NCBI GenBank assembly: GCA_020205615.1
Contig: CM035162.1
Span: 38,182,464-38,246,463, forward strand
Reading direction: 5' to 3'
Source of the DNA: Panax quinquefolius
Lineage: Eukaryota > Streptophyta > Magnoliopsida > Apiales > Araliaceae
DNA length: 64,000 nt
The translations under genes were made by a program, and so were the position numbers. The notes beneath the pieces are model-generated. The model worked only from the letters and a program-made list of their open reading frames with translations, searched no databases and was not told the DNA's origin. Within the stretch, counting starts at the first letter, position 1. Each line of letters opens with the position of its first letter. This document shows positions 11,498-22,268 of the stretch, piece after piece.

Positions 11498-11993
11498 TAA
11501 TATTTACATTAATTAAGTTATTAATTAATGTAAATTATTAATTAATAATTTACCTATATAAGTTGTTAATAATTTAATATATACATATATATATATATAT
11601 ATATAATATGTATTTATTAATAACGTATATTCATTGATTAATCACTTACATTCATTAATATGTATGGTTTAAATATTAAATTGTGTTTAATTAATATGTA
11701 TGATTTAAACTTTAATTTTTTTTTAAGTAAATATTTTGAATGAATTTTATATTAGGTTCTTGATAAACGAATTCTTGATATTCGGATATCCGAATAATTT
11801 GTCTATTCGGATAAAATAAACCAGATAGCGGATATTATCCGTATTCGAATATTTTTCCAATACCGGATACGGATAATATTTTTAAAATTCATCTTGATCT
11901 GGGATACGGATCACGAGATAATGAATTAGTTTTTAGGATACGGATCTGAGATATATTTGTATCCGTATCCGTTTGATACCGTTTACACCCCTA
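11221..11993. mobile_element. hAT-type MITE with perfect 8-bp target duplication
   Basis: The ends are TAGGACTGTAAATGG (11221) and, in reverse complement at the right end, TAGGGGTGTAAACGG (11993). Both are flanked by GTGTATAT (11213-11220 and 11994-12001), an exact 8-bp direct repeat. Long subterminal regions (about 11221-11450 and 11765-11993), rich in CGGATACGG / CCGTATCCG words, pair with each other. The centre holds (AT)n tracts at about 11458-11485 and 11583-11604. The 8-bp duplication and the TAGGGG terminus are hAT features. There is no transposase, so it is non-autonomous. Confidence 0.85.
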
Positions 11994-12001
11994 GTGTATA
12001 T

Positions 12002-12506
12002 ATATTAATGCTGGATCACATAACATTTGAAAGTTGAATAAATGCAAGATCTAACCTTTTCAAATTTAATTGAATAAAATATAATACCATATTTTAATGA
12101 TTCTTAAATAATTAATTATTATTTTATTATTAATAATAATATTAGGAGTATCAAATTTTTGGTCCCAAATATGTTTCAAATGACATAAAATTAAATATTT
12201 TAATAATAATTTAAAGCCAATCATGTGAGAGCAAACAAAACAATGTGGTCATGTGTTTGCTTTTTGGGTTGGAAGATGGGCCCCATCTACAATCGATCAC
12301 AAAAATTTATAATTTTACTTATTTATATTTTGACTCCTAATATTCTCTTGAAGATTCTTTGTATATAATTTATTGATTAAAATAATAAAAATGATTATAT
12401 ATTCCTGAGCAATCAGCTTCATTATTATTCATTTCATAAAAGTTGACATGTATGGTGGGTATTTACAAAAAATTTGAACATGCAATTGTCCTCGATATAA
12501 AAAAAA
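12002..12506 (+). other. AT-rich spacer, nothing recognised
   Basis: This is short AT-rich sequence between two transposon relics. No frame, repeat or RNA structure was seen that can be supported. Confidence 0.4.
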
Positions 12507-13541
12507 TGGCAAAACTAATGATTTGGTCACTAAAGTTGGTATGTTTTACTGAATATCCAATTGAATTTTTAATTTTTCAAATTAAGTCACTGAACTAATT
12601 TTTATTTTTAAATTGGGTCATTTCGTTAAAAAAAGTTGACAGACGTTAATTTTTTGTCTACGTGGCGCTAACGTGGCAAAAAAATAAAAAATATTGCTTA
12701 TGTGGCAAAAAAAATCAAAAATAGATTTTAAAAATAAAAAAATTAACATTTTAAAGTTTAGACATGAAAGGTCCTCCACCCAATAACAAAAACATAAGAA
12801 AAAATAAAACAAACAAATACAGATTTTTTTTTTAAAAAAACATATTTTTTAAAAAAAAGCAGATAGATTTTTAAAAAATAGATTTTTAAAAAACAGATTT
12901 TTTAAAAAACAAGTTTTTTTTAAAAAACAGATTTTTAAAAAACAGATATTAAAAAAACAGTTTTTTTAAAAGCAGCTTTTTAAAAAAAATAGATTTTAAA
13001 AACAGTTTTTTTATTTTTAAAAACAGGTTTTTTAAAAAACAGATTTCTTTTAAAACGCATATATTTAAAAAAAAAGATTTTTAAAAAAAGTAGTTTTTAA
13101 AAAAACAGAATTTTTTTTAAAAATATATATTTTAAAAAAAACAGATTTATTTTTAAAATCAGCTTTTTAAAAAAACAGCTTTCTTTTAAAAACACATAAT
13201 TTTTTTTTTAATTTTTTTTAAAAAAAAATCTGTTTTTAAAAAAGCGTATTTTTTTGTTTTATTTTATTATGTTTTTGTTATTTTTAAAACTTTAAAATGT
13301 TAATTTTTTATTTTTAAAATTTGTTTTTGATTTTTTTTTGCCACATAAGCAATATTTTTTAGTTTCTTTTGCCACGTCAGCACCACGTAGACAAAAAATT
13401 AACGTCTGTTAACTTTTTTTAACGGAATGACCAAATTTGAAAATAAAAATTAATTCAGTGGCTTAATTTGAAAAATTAAAAGTTCAATCGGGTATTCAGT
13501 AAAACGTACCAACTTTGGTGGCCAAATCATTAGTTTTGCCA
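12507..13541. mobile_element. Long terminal-inverted-repeat element (foldback / Mutator-like, non-autonomous)
   Basis: The arms of about 300 bp (12507-12830 and 13220-13541) are nearly perfect inverted copies. They begin TGGCAAAACTAATGATTTGG and contain the block GTCTACGTGG, with GCTAACGTGG or GCTGACGTGG beyond. The centre (12830-13220) is a degenerate array of CAGATTTTTAAAAAA-like units. Both ends sit in A-runs (8 or 9 A), so a target duplication of 8-9 bp is possible but cannot be resolved. There is no transposase frame. Long arms with no coding capacity suggest a Mutator-like or foldback element. Confidence 0.75.
12756..12784 (+). repeat. 29-bp block copied from (or to) 10767-10795
   Basis: An exact 29-base match, starting GTTTAGACATG and ending CCACCCAAT, occurs at 10767-10795 and here. 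Here it replaces about ten bases of the left arm: the right arm, in reverse complement, reads AACATTTTAAAGTTTTAAAA and then continues with AACAAAAACATAA as the left arm does. This is a small templated insertion. Confidence 0.8.
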
Positions 13542-13559
13542 AAAAAAAATTGACAATTA

Positions 13560-13790
13560 GAATCGTTTAATTTAGGGTTAAGTTTAGATGACTACATGAG
13601 GTTTGGGCGGTTTTCCACTTAACCACCTGTAGTCAGTAAAGCTACATTTAAACCCCCGACCTTTTGAGTTAAAGTGAAAACGTTACTTTTTTCATCCAAA
13701 TTAACCGCGTGTGCATGTCAGACGCCAAAAATGCGTTAAAAGAGGTTGTAACAGTAAAAAAACCTAGAAAATATCTAAAATGCCCTTCTT
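13560..13790. other. Possible TIR-like end next to a gene fragment
   Basis: The stretch with GGTTTGGGCGG, CCACTTAACCACC and AAACCCCCGACC has the style of Mutator-like terminal regions. No inverted partner was found before the LTR at 14820. This call is weak. Confidence 0.25.
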
Positions 13791-14819
13791 CTTCCTCAAA
13801 CCACAATCGTGCGTTCTCTCTCTCATTTCATGACCAACTGCAGACTTATTCCTCTCTCTACTCTTCTCCACACTTCCTCTCTCTACCCCTTCCCCTTCCC
13901 CTGCTCCTCGTAATTCTACATATAGCCATCTCCATTCTCTGCTCAAAACCCTCAAAACCTTGATTTTTAGGTTGTTGCTTTAATGGGTTCTGTTTTTCTT
14001 CTATTTTCACACGCAGGAGGTGTCCTCATCTCGTCATGGAACTCAACCTTCTCATGATTTATTCGAGAGTGTTGTGGCTTCATTTCGAGTACACATGAAC
14101 CCACAGTGAGATCCGTCGGTGACACTTCTAAATCGGGCTTTTCGGCACTTCTAGATCTGTAGCTTACCGGCACTTCTAAGAGAGCTATATATCCTTCCAA
14201 ATTGATTTTTTCTCGCTTAATTTGTTTTAGATAGAGAATAATTTGTAAATAGATTTGTATAATTGAAAAGATTTACGTAAAAAGTGTTTCCAAACAATTC
14301 GCTTTTTTTTTTCTTTGGTGGTTGGGATTCCATGTGTTAAAGTTTCACCGATGATGATGATGATTTGGGTTTCTTGCAGAAGCTTGGTTGGATAAAATTT
14401 CGGAAAGATGTGTGTGTTGATATCTTCATATGGGTTAGTAATTACGGGGATTGATGATCTGAATCTTGGACTCGTATTCTTCTGAGAGAATCTAGGTGAG
14501 AATTTAGTGGAAGTCGGAATCAGATGTTATTTATATGGGTATTCTTATAGAGCAATGTTTATTTATGAGTTTGCTTTTTGTGATATTTACTTGCAATGAT
14601 GAAGTGGGAGGAAGAAAAGGCACTTCGTGATTATAGTAGCTTTTGAAATTTCTGTAGACTCATCTGGTAATAATGCCTTGCATTTCGTAGAAAACAACAT
14701 ATGATTGATGAGAGTGAAGCTTAGACAATTTTAAATAATTTCAATTTCTCGCTCTAGGTAATAGTTGTACTCCAGATTACCGTGAGCAGCTAAAAGCCTA
14801 ATTTATTATTGAACTTTGC
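13791..14819 (+). pseudogene. Possible 5' end of a host gene, truncated by E3
   Basis: A pyrimidine-rich leader-like stretch (13800-13920, many CTCTCT and CCTTCC words) is followed by sequence with intron-like signals. These are an acceptor-like TATTTTCACACGCAG near 14017, and a TTTGGGTTTCTTGCAG near 14380 after an AT-rich run. The segment is less AT-rich than its surroundings and has no retroelement similarity. It ends at the E3 LTR at 14820. No protein could be recognised. It may be the 5' UTR and leader intron of a disrupted gene or a piece captured by a transposon. Both are inferences. Confidence 0.25.
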
Positions 14820-15344
14820 TGTAAGACCCCAACTTTTTGAATAAAAATGAATTTTCTATAATTATCATTTTTGAATATTATGAAATAAATTTGATATAAT
14901 GTTATAGTTGTGGGTAGTATTTATAAATTTTGCAAAGTATGCAAGTTGTTATATTATATTCGATTAGTCGGGGAATATTCGTTTTAGCAGGGAATATTCG
15001 TACAACGGAGCAATCATTGGTGGACCCCACAATGTAATTATATTGCCGATTGAGAAAACGACAAAAATATTTTATCAAATAATTATGGAAGTTTTATCGT
15101 TGATCTTTGTTGAACTACCTCAGTAGTAAAGTATAAATAATACTGGCGGGTTGCATATTAGCACACACCAGTATTGATTATTGATGTTTACGTGAAAAGT
15201 CATTCAGTTTTGTTCAATTATTGCTATAGTAATTGTTGCAGAATATCTCACGTTATTTGATTCAATTATTGTCGATATTTTATATATATTTAAAATCAAT
15301 AATTGAGACGACAAAGTTATTAATATTATTATTTGCAATATTAA

Positions 15345-15460
15345 CGATGTCTAGAAGTTCTGTCAAGGAGAGGTTTGGTCACCTAATTGCGCGCCAATAG
15401 GGAGAAATCCTTATTGGAAAGCCCCCTCTTTCCTGGGAACGACCTGGCCGATTAATATTG
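15345..15460 (+). repeat. U3 block shared by LTR families A and C
   Basis: The block ATGTCTAGAAG...GAGAGGTTTGGTCACC...GGAAAGCCCCC is found here, at 22795-22890, and in the family C LTRs near 30408, 36771, 38239 and 44025 (+) and 6885-7000 and 48870-48975 (-). It stands out because neighbouring LTR sequence differs strongly between families. It lies about 600 bp upstream of the TATA box. Confidence 0.7.
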
Positions 15461-15711
15461 TGAATTGTAATAAAGGTGATAAATGTTGTTAAAATTATTA
15501 AGGTAATTTTTATGAATTCTGTTTATTTTATGAATTCCTATTTTACCCATATTTCAAAATAATCGGTAGAAAATTATTATATAATGGTGGAGGCCCACAT
15601 GTTGGAAGAATAATGACTTGTGTGTGTGTATTTACGTATGTGTAGGAGTGTGTGTAAAAGGTAGTGGGTTTCAAGTGGGGAATAAGGTTTTGAGTGGGAG
15701 TATTATTATAA

Positions 15712-15870
15712 TTGTGGGTGGATGGAAGGTGTATTATTATGATTATTATATATATATATATATATATATATGTTGAAAAAAATGGATGGAAGGTGTATTA
15801 TTATGATTATTATATATATATATATAAGTTGAAAAAAATGGACGGAAGGAGTATTATTATGGATATATTA
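15712..15870 (+). repeat. Tandem duplication with AT microsatellite in the E3 LTR
   Basis: About 2.5 copies of a 55-70 bp unit containing GGATGGAAGGTGTATTATTA, (AT)n and GTTGAAAAAAATGG. The units differ mainly in (AT)n length. This produces the spurious frame at 15712-15930. Confidence 0.75.
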
Positions 15871-15982
15871 TATATAATATATTATATTTTATTTAAAAGA
15901 TTTTGCTTTAAATATGGACTGTCAGATTAAAGTAAATCGATCTGGACCGTTCATAAGTTAGTTACTATGCATTCTATTTTTC

Positions 15983-15991
15983 TATAAATAG
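15983..15991 (+). promoter_or_regulatory. TATA box of the E3 LTR
   Basis: TATAAATAG precedes a purine-rich leader (AGAGAGAGAAATTATAG). The family B LTRs have the same word at the same relative place (23697; TATAAATAA at 29519). It marks the U3/R side of the promoter. Confidence 0.65.
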
Positions 15992-17517
15992 AAGCTCATT
16001 CCTTCATTATTTTCTTACGAATTCACTGAAACTTTAGAGAGAGAAATTATAGAAAAGCTATAGAAAATTATACTGCTACTTCCCTACTCTTTCATCCAGT
16101 TCTTTTACGGTAAGGGATATTATTCTTTTGTATTTGAGAAGAGAACTTCCGTTATTCCATTTTTTATTATTTTGTTGGAATAACCTGTATACGCGGAATA
16201 CCCTATAAGTGGTGACATTCTTCTTTTATTCTGACTTTATTATTCTGTTGGAACATCCTCTATTATTCCGCTTTCTATTATTCTGTCTTTATTATTCCGT
16301 TGGAACATCCTATCTGCAAGCATACGCTGACCGGGTTCTGCTTTTTATTATTCTGCTTTATTATTCTCATTGAACATCCCGCTTGTGTGATTTTCACCGA
16401 CCGGTTCCATTATTATTATTCTGTTGAATAACTCGCCATTTATGGCAAGTACGCATGCATGGTGATTTCTGTTGTTATTCCATTCTTATTATTCTCGGTT
16501 GGTTAAAATTTTAACTTCTATACTCCATGAAATTAGTGGAATATCCTTGATATTTGCGCTTCATCCAAAGATTTTTCATGAAAATATTCTTCCGAGAAAT
16601 CTTGAATTTTACTCTACAAAGCAAAGATCATGTTGACAATTTGGACGTTATTAGTTCCCTAATAACTTAATTCTTGAACTTGTTTTATTGAATTTTTAAA
16701 TCATTGTCATCATCCTCATGTTTATATTTTTTGAAAGTCATCTCGTGGCACTGTAGTATGGATGGACTTGGTATGATTATGACCAGGATTATTCTTGTAA
16801 TCATAACCGTAAGGTTACAAATGATGTGGTAAAGTCCTCATTATCCCGTAGTGCATTGATGGATGCTTGTTGGCATGATCATGACCATCGATGAATACAT
16901 AAATATCCTTGGCCCAGAGTGCATGGAATTTGTGGTCGTGACCCTAATGAATATCCTTGGGTCAGAAAAGGGGATGATGTGGATTATTTATTGTCGAGTC
17001 TCAACGATAAAAGTGATGAAAACTTTTTAAATCATAAAAGATAGTAGATTCTATTCTCTACTTGACTTTTTAATGGATTGCTTGATCCACGCAGCTTAAA
17101 CTTGATGTCTATTATATTTTATAAGTTTAATATTGTTGGAGACTAATGATAATTTATTCGCATTATCTTAGTCATAATATTTCTCTTTGGGCTAGTTGAG
17201 CTCACCCTTTCTTTTCACTTTCTCTTCGTGAAATGAGAATATAATGGGATGAGCTCTGGGGAACGGAGTGATGGTCCAGAGGATAGCATTAGTAGTCCTC
17301 ACTATTCTCGTGAAATAGTATGATAATAATTGTAATGAGGACTCCTTTTGAGTTTGTATAATCTCTAGTAGATAATATTTGTATTCAAACTCATAGTTTA
17401 TGTTTTGTCGTATTGTACACCCATAGTTGTATTAGTAAGTTGTATTTGAATTACATGTACCATGTATCCGGCAACCCAAGATAGGTGATGTATACCTAAT
17501 TTTGGGGCGTCACATAC

Positions 17518-17532
17518 TTAATATCAAAGCTT
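17518..17532 (+). promoter_or_regulatory. Degenerate primer binding site of E3
   Basis: TTAATATCAAAGCTT stands where other copies have TTGGTATCAGAGC-like sequence, directly after the LTR end. The two G residues have become A. Confidence 0.55.
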
Positions 17533-17703
17533 GGGATATGATCCCCGGCTAAGATGTGAGACTAGAACTAGGAGGGAGAGACGGGGAATTCTTTCGCTAG
17601 TAGGACTTCTACTTAAATTTATTTTGTATTTAAATTGGTTGGTCGAGTTTAGAGATATTATGTTACATGTCAATTAACCTTTGTTTTGTGGTAGTATCTC
17701 AAA

Positions 17704-18890
17704 ATGACATCCAAAATGTTGAGAATAGCAATGGAGCACAAGAGACCGCTTGAGTCTCCACATATCAATAATCGTGAGAATGTGCATCGAAGGCGATAAT
17801 CCTCATTCAAACAAACAACACCGACCAAATGATGAATGATGGATTGTTCGAGAGGCTTTATGCAATTCATATGCAATGTGAAAGCGAGAGCGGCTCCTCA
17901 TCCAAAATATAGGTGGAAACATCGAAAACTCTCGGGTGGTCACCACTAAAAAAGCTTCAAGGAGCCGACCACCGTAATTTAAGGAGAACCAAAACCCCTT
18001 ATAAGCGGAAGCATGGATAAAGCGTATCACCAAGATATTTGATGTCTTGGGATGTTCCGAGAGCAAAAGGTTCCTTTCACGCTTTTATGTTGCATGCGAG
18101 AGGCAGACATCGGTGAGAATCGGTAAAAACTTACTCAACTCATTGTCTTCAAGATGTCTTGGGAGAAGTTCCAAGAGTTGTTCAATGACAAATACTTTCC
18201 CGAAAGTATTCGTCACATGAAGGAGGTGGAGTTTATCAAATTAGAGCAAAACAATATGACCGTGTCACAATATGAGGCAAAATTTGATGAGTTATCCCGG
18301 TTTGCGTCCCACTTGGTGGATAATGAAGAGAGAATGGCGCGAATGTTTTTAAGAGGTTTGAAGCCGGAGATACGTCAAAATCTTATTTCTCATAAACTGT
18401 GTTTATATTCAGATGTTGTAAATAGGGCTCAGTTGGTGGAGCGCGATAACTAGTCAACGCAACCAAAAGAGAGCAGTCGGCAAAATGATAATACCAATGA
18501 GAGCAGTCATCGAAGTGGTGATAACAAGCGTGGAGGGAATCAACAGGCCATAAATGGTAACCACTTCGGTGGTAATCAGTGCCAAAATAATAAGAATGGA
18601 CATTTCAAGAAGAGGAGATTCAACAATGATGGAAAGACGCCAACACCAAAGACATGTTGTTAAGGAAGGAGAAAGACCACCTATCATATGCTTCAAATGC
18701 GGAGGGAGGGATACATCACTCCAAATTGTGCGATGTCGTCCAAAGCATGTTATAATTATGGAAGAGAAGGTAACTTAGCCCGATTTTGTCATTCACCGAA
18801 GACAAATTCAAATAGGATGGAGGCACCAAAGGTCATCCCGTAAAAGTCAAAGCCAGAGTAGTCAAGGGAGAGCGCTTTTGTGACCTCCCA
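17704..18890 (+). pseudogene. gag: E3 gag, best-preserved capsid domain of the window
   Basis: The start is the ATG at 17704, 190 bases after the LTR, as in E1 and E7. The capsid domain is in one frame at 18154-18453. It contains WEKFQELFNDKYFPESIRHM, EQNNMTVSQYEAKFDELSRF and RGLKPEIRQNLISHKLCLYS, and ends at a TAG where E1 has GAG. A basic, Asn/Gly-rich spacer follows. Two zinc knuckles come next. The first (about 18690) is CFKCGG with its His out of frame. The second (about 18749) reads CYNYGREGNLARFC, with the second Cys changed to Tyr and the His to Asn. Frameshifts upstream of 18154 prevent a full product. Confidence 0.85.
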
Positions 18891-19330
18891 GAGAGCAAGG
18901 AACCCGAATGAGGTCATCACGGGTAAGCTTATCATAAACTCTAAATAAGTCTACACTTTATTTGATACCTTTGGTTCTACCCATTCTTTTATTTCTCCTA
19001 CTTGCGCTCAACGATTAAATTTGACTCGGAGAAATTAGACTTTGACTTATCTCGTGAAAACTCCGTTGGGAGAAAACTTCATTACATCCACGGTTTATAA
19101 GTCTTGTTTGGTTCAAGTTGGTACCCACATTATTACTCCGTCGATCTTATTGCATTAAAAATACTTGCATTTGATGTAATTCTAGGATTGATTGTTAACT
19201 ACTCATCATGCAAAAATTGATTGTTTTCGTAAGGTTGTTAGCTTTCATATTCCTAATCGACCTATTATGCGAATTCAAACAACCAAACCATTAAAATCAA
19301 TCACTGTCATCTCAAGCCATAAAGCTATTC
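18891..19330 (+). pseudogene. pol: E3 pol: aspartic protease region
   Basis: The region reads RNPNEVITGKLIINS near 18899, then a TAA stop in place of the Cys codon of other copies. The active-site TTTGATACC is followed by a two-base shift before the GGTTCTACCCATTC block. The C-terminal half begins at 19192 (LTTHHAKIDCFRKVVSFHIP) and continues in one frame into the RT N-terminus. The protease is inactive as written. Confidence 0.8.
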
Positions 19331-20200
19331 ATTTATTGAAAAACGGATGTCAAGCTTTCTTAGCTCATGTCACAGATCTAAACAAAAATAAGTCAATTTT
19401 GAATAATATTTCTATTGTTAATGAATTTCCGACGTATTCCTCAAGAACTTCCTCGCCTACCCCAGAGCGTGAAATTGAATTTTGTATCGACCTTGAACCC
19501 GGTGATAAAACCCATTTCCAAAGCCCCATATCGAATGGCTCTATTGAACTTCGTGAGTTAAAGACTCAACCGCAGGAATTGTTAGACATCGGCTTTATTC
19601 GTCCCTAGTACTTCTCCTCGGGGTGCTCCTGTTCTATTCGTGAAGAAGAAAGATGGGAGTATGCGACTTTGTATTGATTATCGGAGTCAAATCATGTCAC
19701 CATCAAAAATAGGTACCCATTGCCACGTATTGATGACCTGTTTGACCAGTTGCAAGGAGCCAAATTCTTTTCAAAGATTGATCTTCGTTCCGGATATCAC
19801 CAATTGAAGATTAGAACCGATGATATTCCAAAGACGGCTTTCAGAACTAGGTACGAGCATTATGAATTCCTAGTCATGTCCTTTGATTGACTAATGCTCC
19901 TTGCTGCCTTCATGGATATGATGAACCGAGTATTCAAGGAATATTTGGATCATTTTGTGGTCGTCTTTATTGATGACATCCTCATATATTCCAAAAGCCG
20001 TGAAGATTATGAGGAACACTTGAGGCTGATACTCCAAAAGCTTCGTGAATACAAGCTTTATGCCAAGTTGAAGAAATGCGAGTTCGCTTTGAGGAAGTAA
20101 CATTCCTTGGGCACGTGGTATCAAGTCATGGAATATCTGTCGACCCAAAGAAAGATCAAGCTATTCAAAGTTGGGAGCAACCTAAATAAGGATCAAGTAC
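19331..20200 (+). pseudogene. pol: E3 pol: reverse transcriptase
   Basis: The longest frame of the window (19192-19608, 138 codons) links the protease end to the RT entry (EREIEFCIDLEPGDKTHF, then LELRELK-like sequence and LLDIGFIRP) and stops at a TAG. The next block (19630-19870) has the [14 protein letters not shown] and [20 protein letters not shown] motifs. Frame 19894-20100 has [20 protein letters not shown], with catalytic F-I-D-D at 19966-19977, and KLKKCEF. FLGHVVSSHGI follows in another frame. At least three frameshifts are present. Confidence 0.85.
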
Positions 20201-20289
20201 GTGAAGCTTTCTTTGGCTTAGTGGTGGTTATTATCGTGAGATTCAGAGAAGGTTTTCTCGAATCGCTACTCCACTAACTCACCGACTCG

Positions 20290-20750
20290 AGAAAGATACA
20301 AAGTTCGGTTGGAGCTAGGAATGTGAGAAGAGTTTTCAAGAACTCAAGAGGAGACTCATTTCATCACCGCTCGGCAATACCATCCGGTTCGGAGGATTTG
20401 TCATCTACAAAGATGATGCTTCTTGCAAAGGGTTAGGATGTGTTCTCATGCAACATAGGAAAGTCATAGCCTATGCCTCACGACAACTCAAAGAATATGA
20501 GAGGAATTATCCTACTCACGACCTAGAGTTAGCAAATTTGTTGTCTTCGCACTTAAAATTTCTAGGCATTACTAGTATGGGGAGAAAGTGGAGATCTTTA
20601 CGGATCATAAAAGCCTCAAATATTTCTTCACTCAAAAGGAACTCAAAATCGCGACAACGACGTTGGCTTGAATCGTGAAAGATTATGATCATACCATCCA
20701 ATACCATCCTCGAAAAGCGAAACGTGGTAGCCGACGATTGAGTAGAAGAT
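20290..20750 (+). pseudogene. pol: E3 pol: RNase H domain
   Basis: [14 protein letters not shown] is readable near 20412. Frame 20448-20678 continues [19 protein letters not shown] and THDLEL, then loses the usual frame. RQRRWLES appears near 20655. The end of the domain at about 20700-20750 keeps CATCCTCGAAAAGCGAAACGTGG. The Arg codon CGA near 20479, mutated to TGA in E1, is intact here. Confidence 0.8.
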
Positions 20751-20929
20751 CATATCAAGGTGCGAAGTGCAATATTGTCAACGCAAAGGCCCATTTTGTA
20801 TGACTTGCAAAGGATGGAGATAGAGATAAAGACTCTGTGGACCCACGTGATGATGGCGAATATATGAGTAAAACCGACTTTAATTGATAAAATTAAAGTC
20901 GCTTTCAAATTACTGAATCCGGAGTTGAT

Positions 20930-21700
20930 GCGTATGAGGAAGAAAGTGAAGAAGGTGCGATGCTTGGAAGCAAGAATCGATGAAGAAGGAATACTTGAGT
21001 CAACTCCGACTTTGTGTTCCTAACGACCTCGATTTAAAGTATAAAATCATGATGGAGGCGCATAACACATCGCTTTTAATCCATCTCAGAGTACCAAAAT
21101 GTATCATGATCTTCGACATACATTTTGGTGGGGCAATATGAAGAGAGAATGGAAGTGAAGAGCACATTACCATGGATTTCGCATCGGTCTTCCCAAAGTT
21201 TCTCAAGGCATATATGCGATTTGGGTCATTGTTGATAGATTGACCAAGTCTCGCTTCATTTCTTACCGATACAAGAAACTTATACACTTGAACGCCTTGC
21301 TCAGTATGTACATAAACGAGGTTGTAAGATTGCATGGTATGCCAATATCCATAGTTTCGATCAAGACCCAAGATTCACTTCATGATTTTGGGTTAGTTTG
21401 CAAAAAAGCTTTGGGCACAGATTTACGATTTAGCTCGGCATATCATCCTCGATGGATGACAAACAATGGAGAGGACTATTCAAACTCTTGAAGATCTATT
21501 AAGACTCGTGTCCTTGATTTCAAGGAAGTTGGGACAAGTTCTTACCATCGGTGGAGTTTTCCTACAACAACAGCTTATCAAGCAAGTATTGGCATGGCTC
21601 CATTCGAGGCGCCAGTATGGAAGAAAGTGTCGCTTCTCCAATATGCCGATGATGAGGTGGGTGAAGAAACGTTGTTGGGACCGGAGTTGGTACGTATGAC
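20930..21700 (+). pseudogene. pol: E3 pol: integrase zinc and core region, part deleted
   Basis: The N-terminal part reads SQLRLCVPNDLDLKYKIMME near 20998. The segment that carries the second zinc pair (CLTCQ in E5 and E6) is missing between about 21150 and 21155, where the sequence jumps to WKWEHITMDF-like coding. The core follows, with IWVIVDRLTKSRFI (about 21215), NEVVRLHGMPISIVS (21315) and AYHPRWMTNNGE (21439). The catalytic Asp in the first motif is present. The second and third are out of frame or altered. Integrase inserts the element's cDNA; this copy could not. Confidence 0.8.
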
Positions 21701-21719
21701 TACGAAAAAGATTGAAACA

Positions 21720-22240
21720 ATCGACAACGATATAAAAACCTCACAAGATCGACAAAAAGAGTTATGTTGATCTTCATCGAAAAAGGACGTGGAATTCGAT
21801 ATAGGAGATCATGTGTTGTTACGTGTTGCTCCATGGAAAGGAGTTACGAGATTTGGAAAGAGAGGAAAGCTCAATCCTCGATTCATCTACCCATTTTTAA
21901 TCCTCGATCGAGTAGGAATCGTGGCCTATGGACTTGCTTTTACCGCCAAATATGTCTCGTGTTCATAACGCTTTTCACATATCCATATTACGTAAATATG
22001 TCAAGACCAACCACATTATTGAGTTGGAACCGATTTAAATAGCGGAAGATTTAACGTATGAAGAGGTTCCTGTTCAAATCTTGGATAAGAAGGAACATAT
22101 TCTACGCTCCAAGGTTATACCTCAAGTCAAAGTTTTATAGAGAAACCAAGATGTTGATGAAATGACCTGGGAGTTAGAATCTGAAATGAAGTCAAGGTAT
22201 CCTTACCTCTTCGATATACCAAGTACGTACCCTAATTTTG
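21720..22240 (+). pseudogene. pol: E3 pol: integrase C-terminus and chromodomain-like tail
   Basis: Readable blocks across frames are KKDVEFDIGDHVLLRVAPWK (about 21783), GVTRFGKRGKLNPRFI, ILDRVGIVAYGL (about 21900), LTYEEVP (22050) and the acidic end region before the polypurine tract. The first block is the usual plant Ty3/gypsy integrase C-terminal motif. The tail corresponds to the chromodomain that steers chromoviruses to heterochromatin. Multiple frameshifts and stops are present. Confidence 0.75.
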
Positions 22241-22255
22241 AGGGTGAAATTTCTT

Positions 22256-22267
22256 AAGAAGGGGAGG
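22256..22267 (+). promoter_or_regulatory. Polypurine tract of E3
   Basis: AAGAAGGGGAGG stands two bases before the LTR start TGTAATAAGACCCC. It is the plus-strand primer site. Confidence 0.75.
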
Positions 22268-22268
22268 T

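Larger units (their letters stand above)
14820..17514 (+). mobile_element. E3 5' LTR, complete (family A)
   Basis: This 2,695-bp LTR runs from TGTAAGACCCCAAC to GGGGCGTCACA and has TG...CA ends. The same head recurs at 22269 after a polypurine tract, which defines it as an LTR. It contains the conserved U3 block (15345-15460), a tandem segment (15712-15870), a TATA box (15983), a GGAATA/GGAACATCC repeat region (about 16160-16510), and the conserved GGGCTAGTTGAGCTCACCC end block (17190). Confidence 0.9.

Noticed and set aside
13709..13963. 84-codon frame over the CT-rich leader
   Set aside because: Ser/Leu/Pro composition follows the pyrimidine-rich DNA, and there is no domain or homologous copy.
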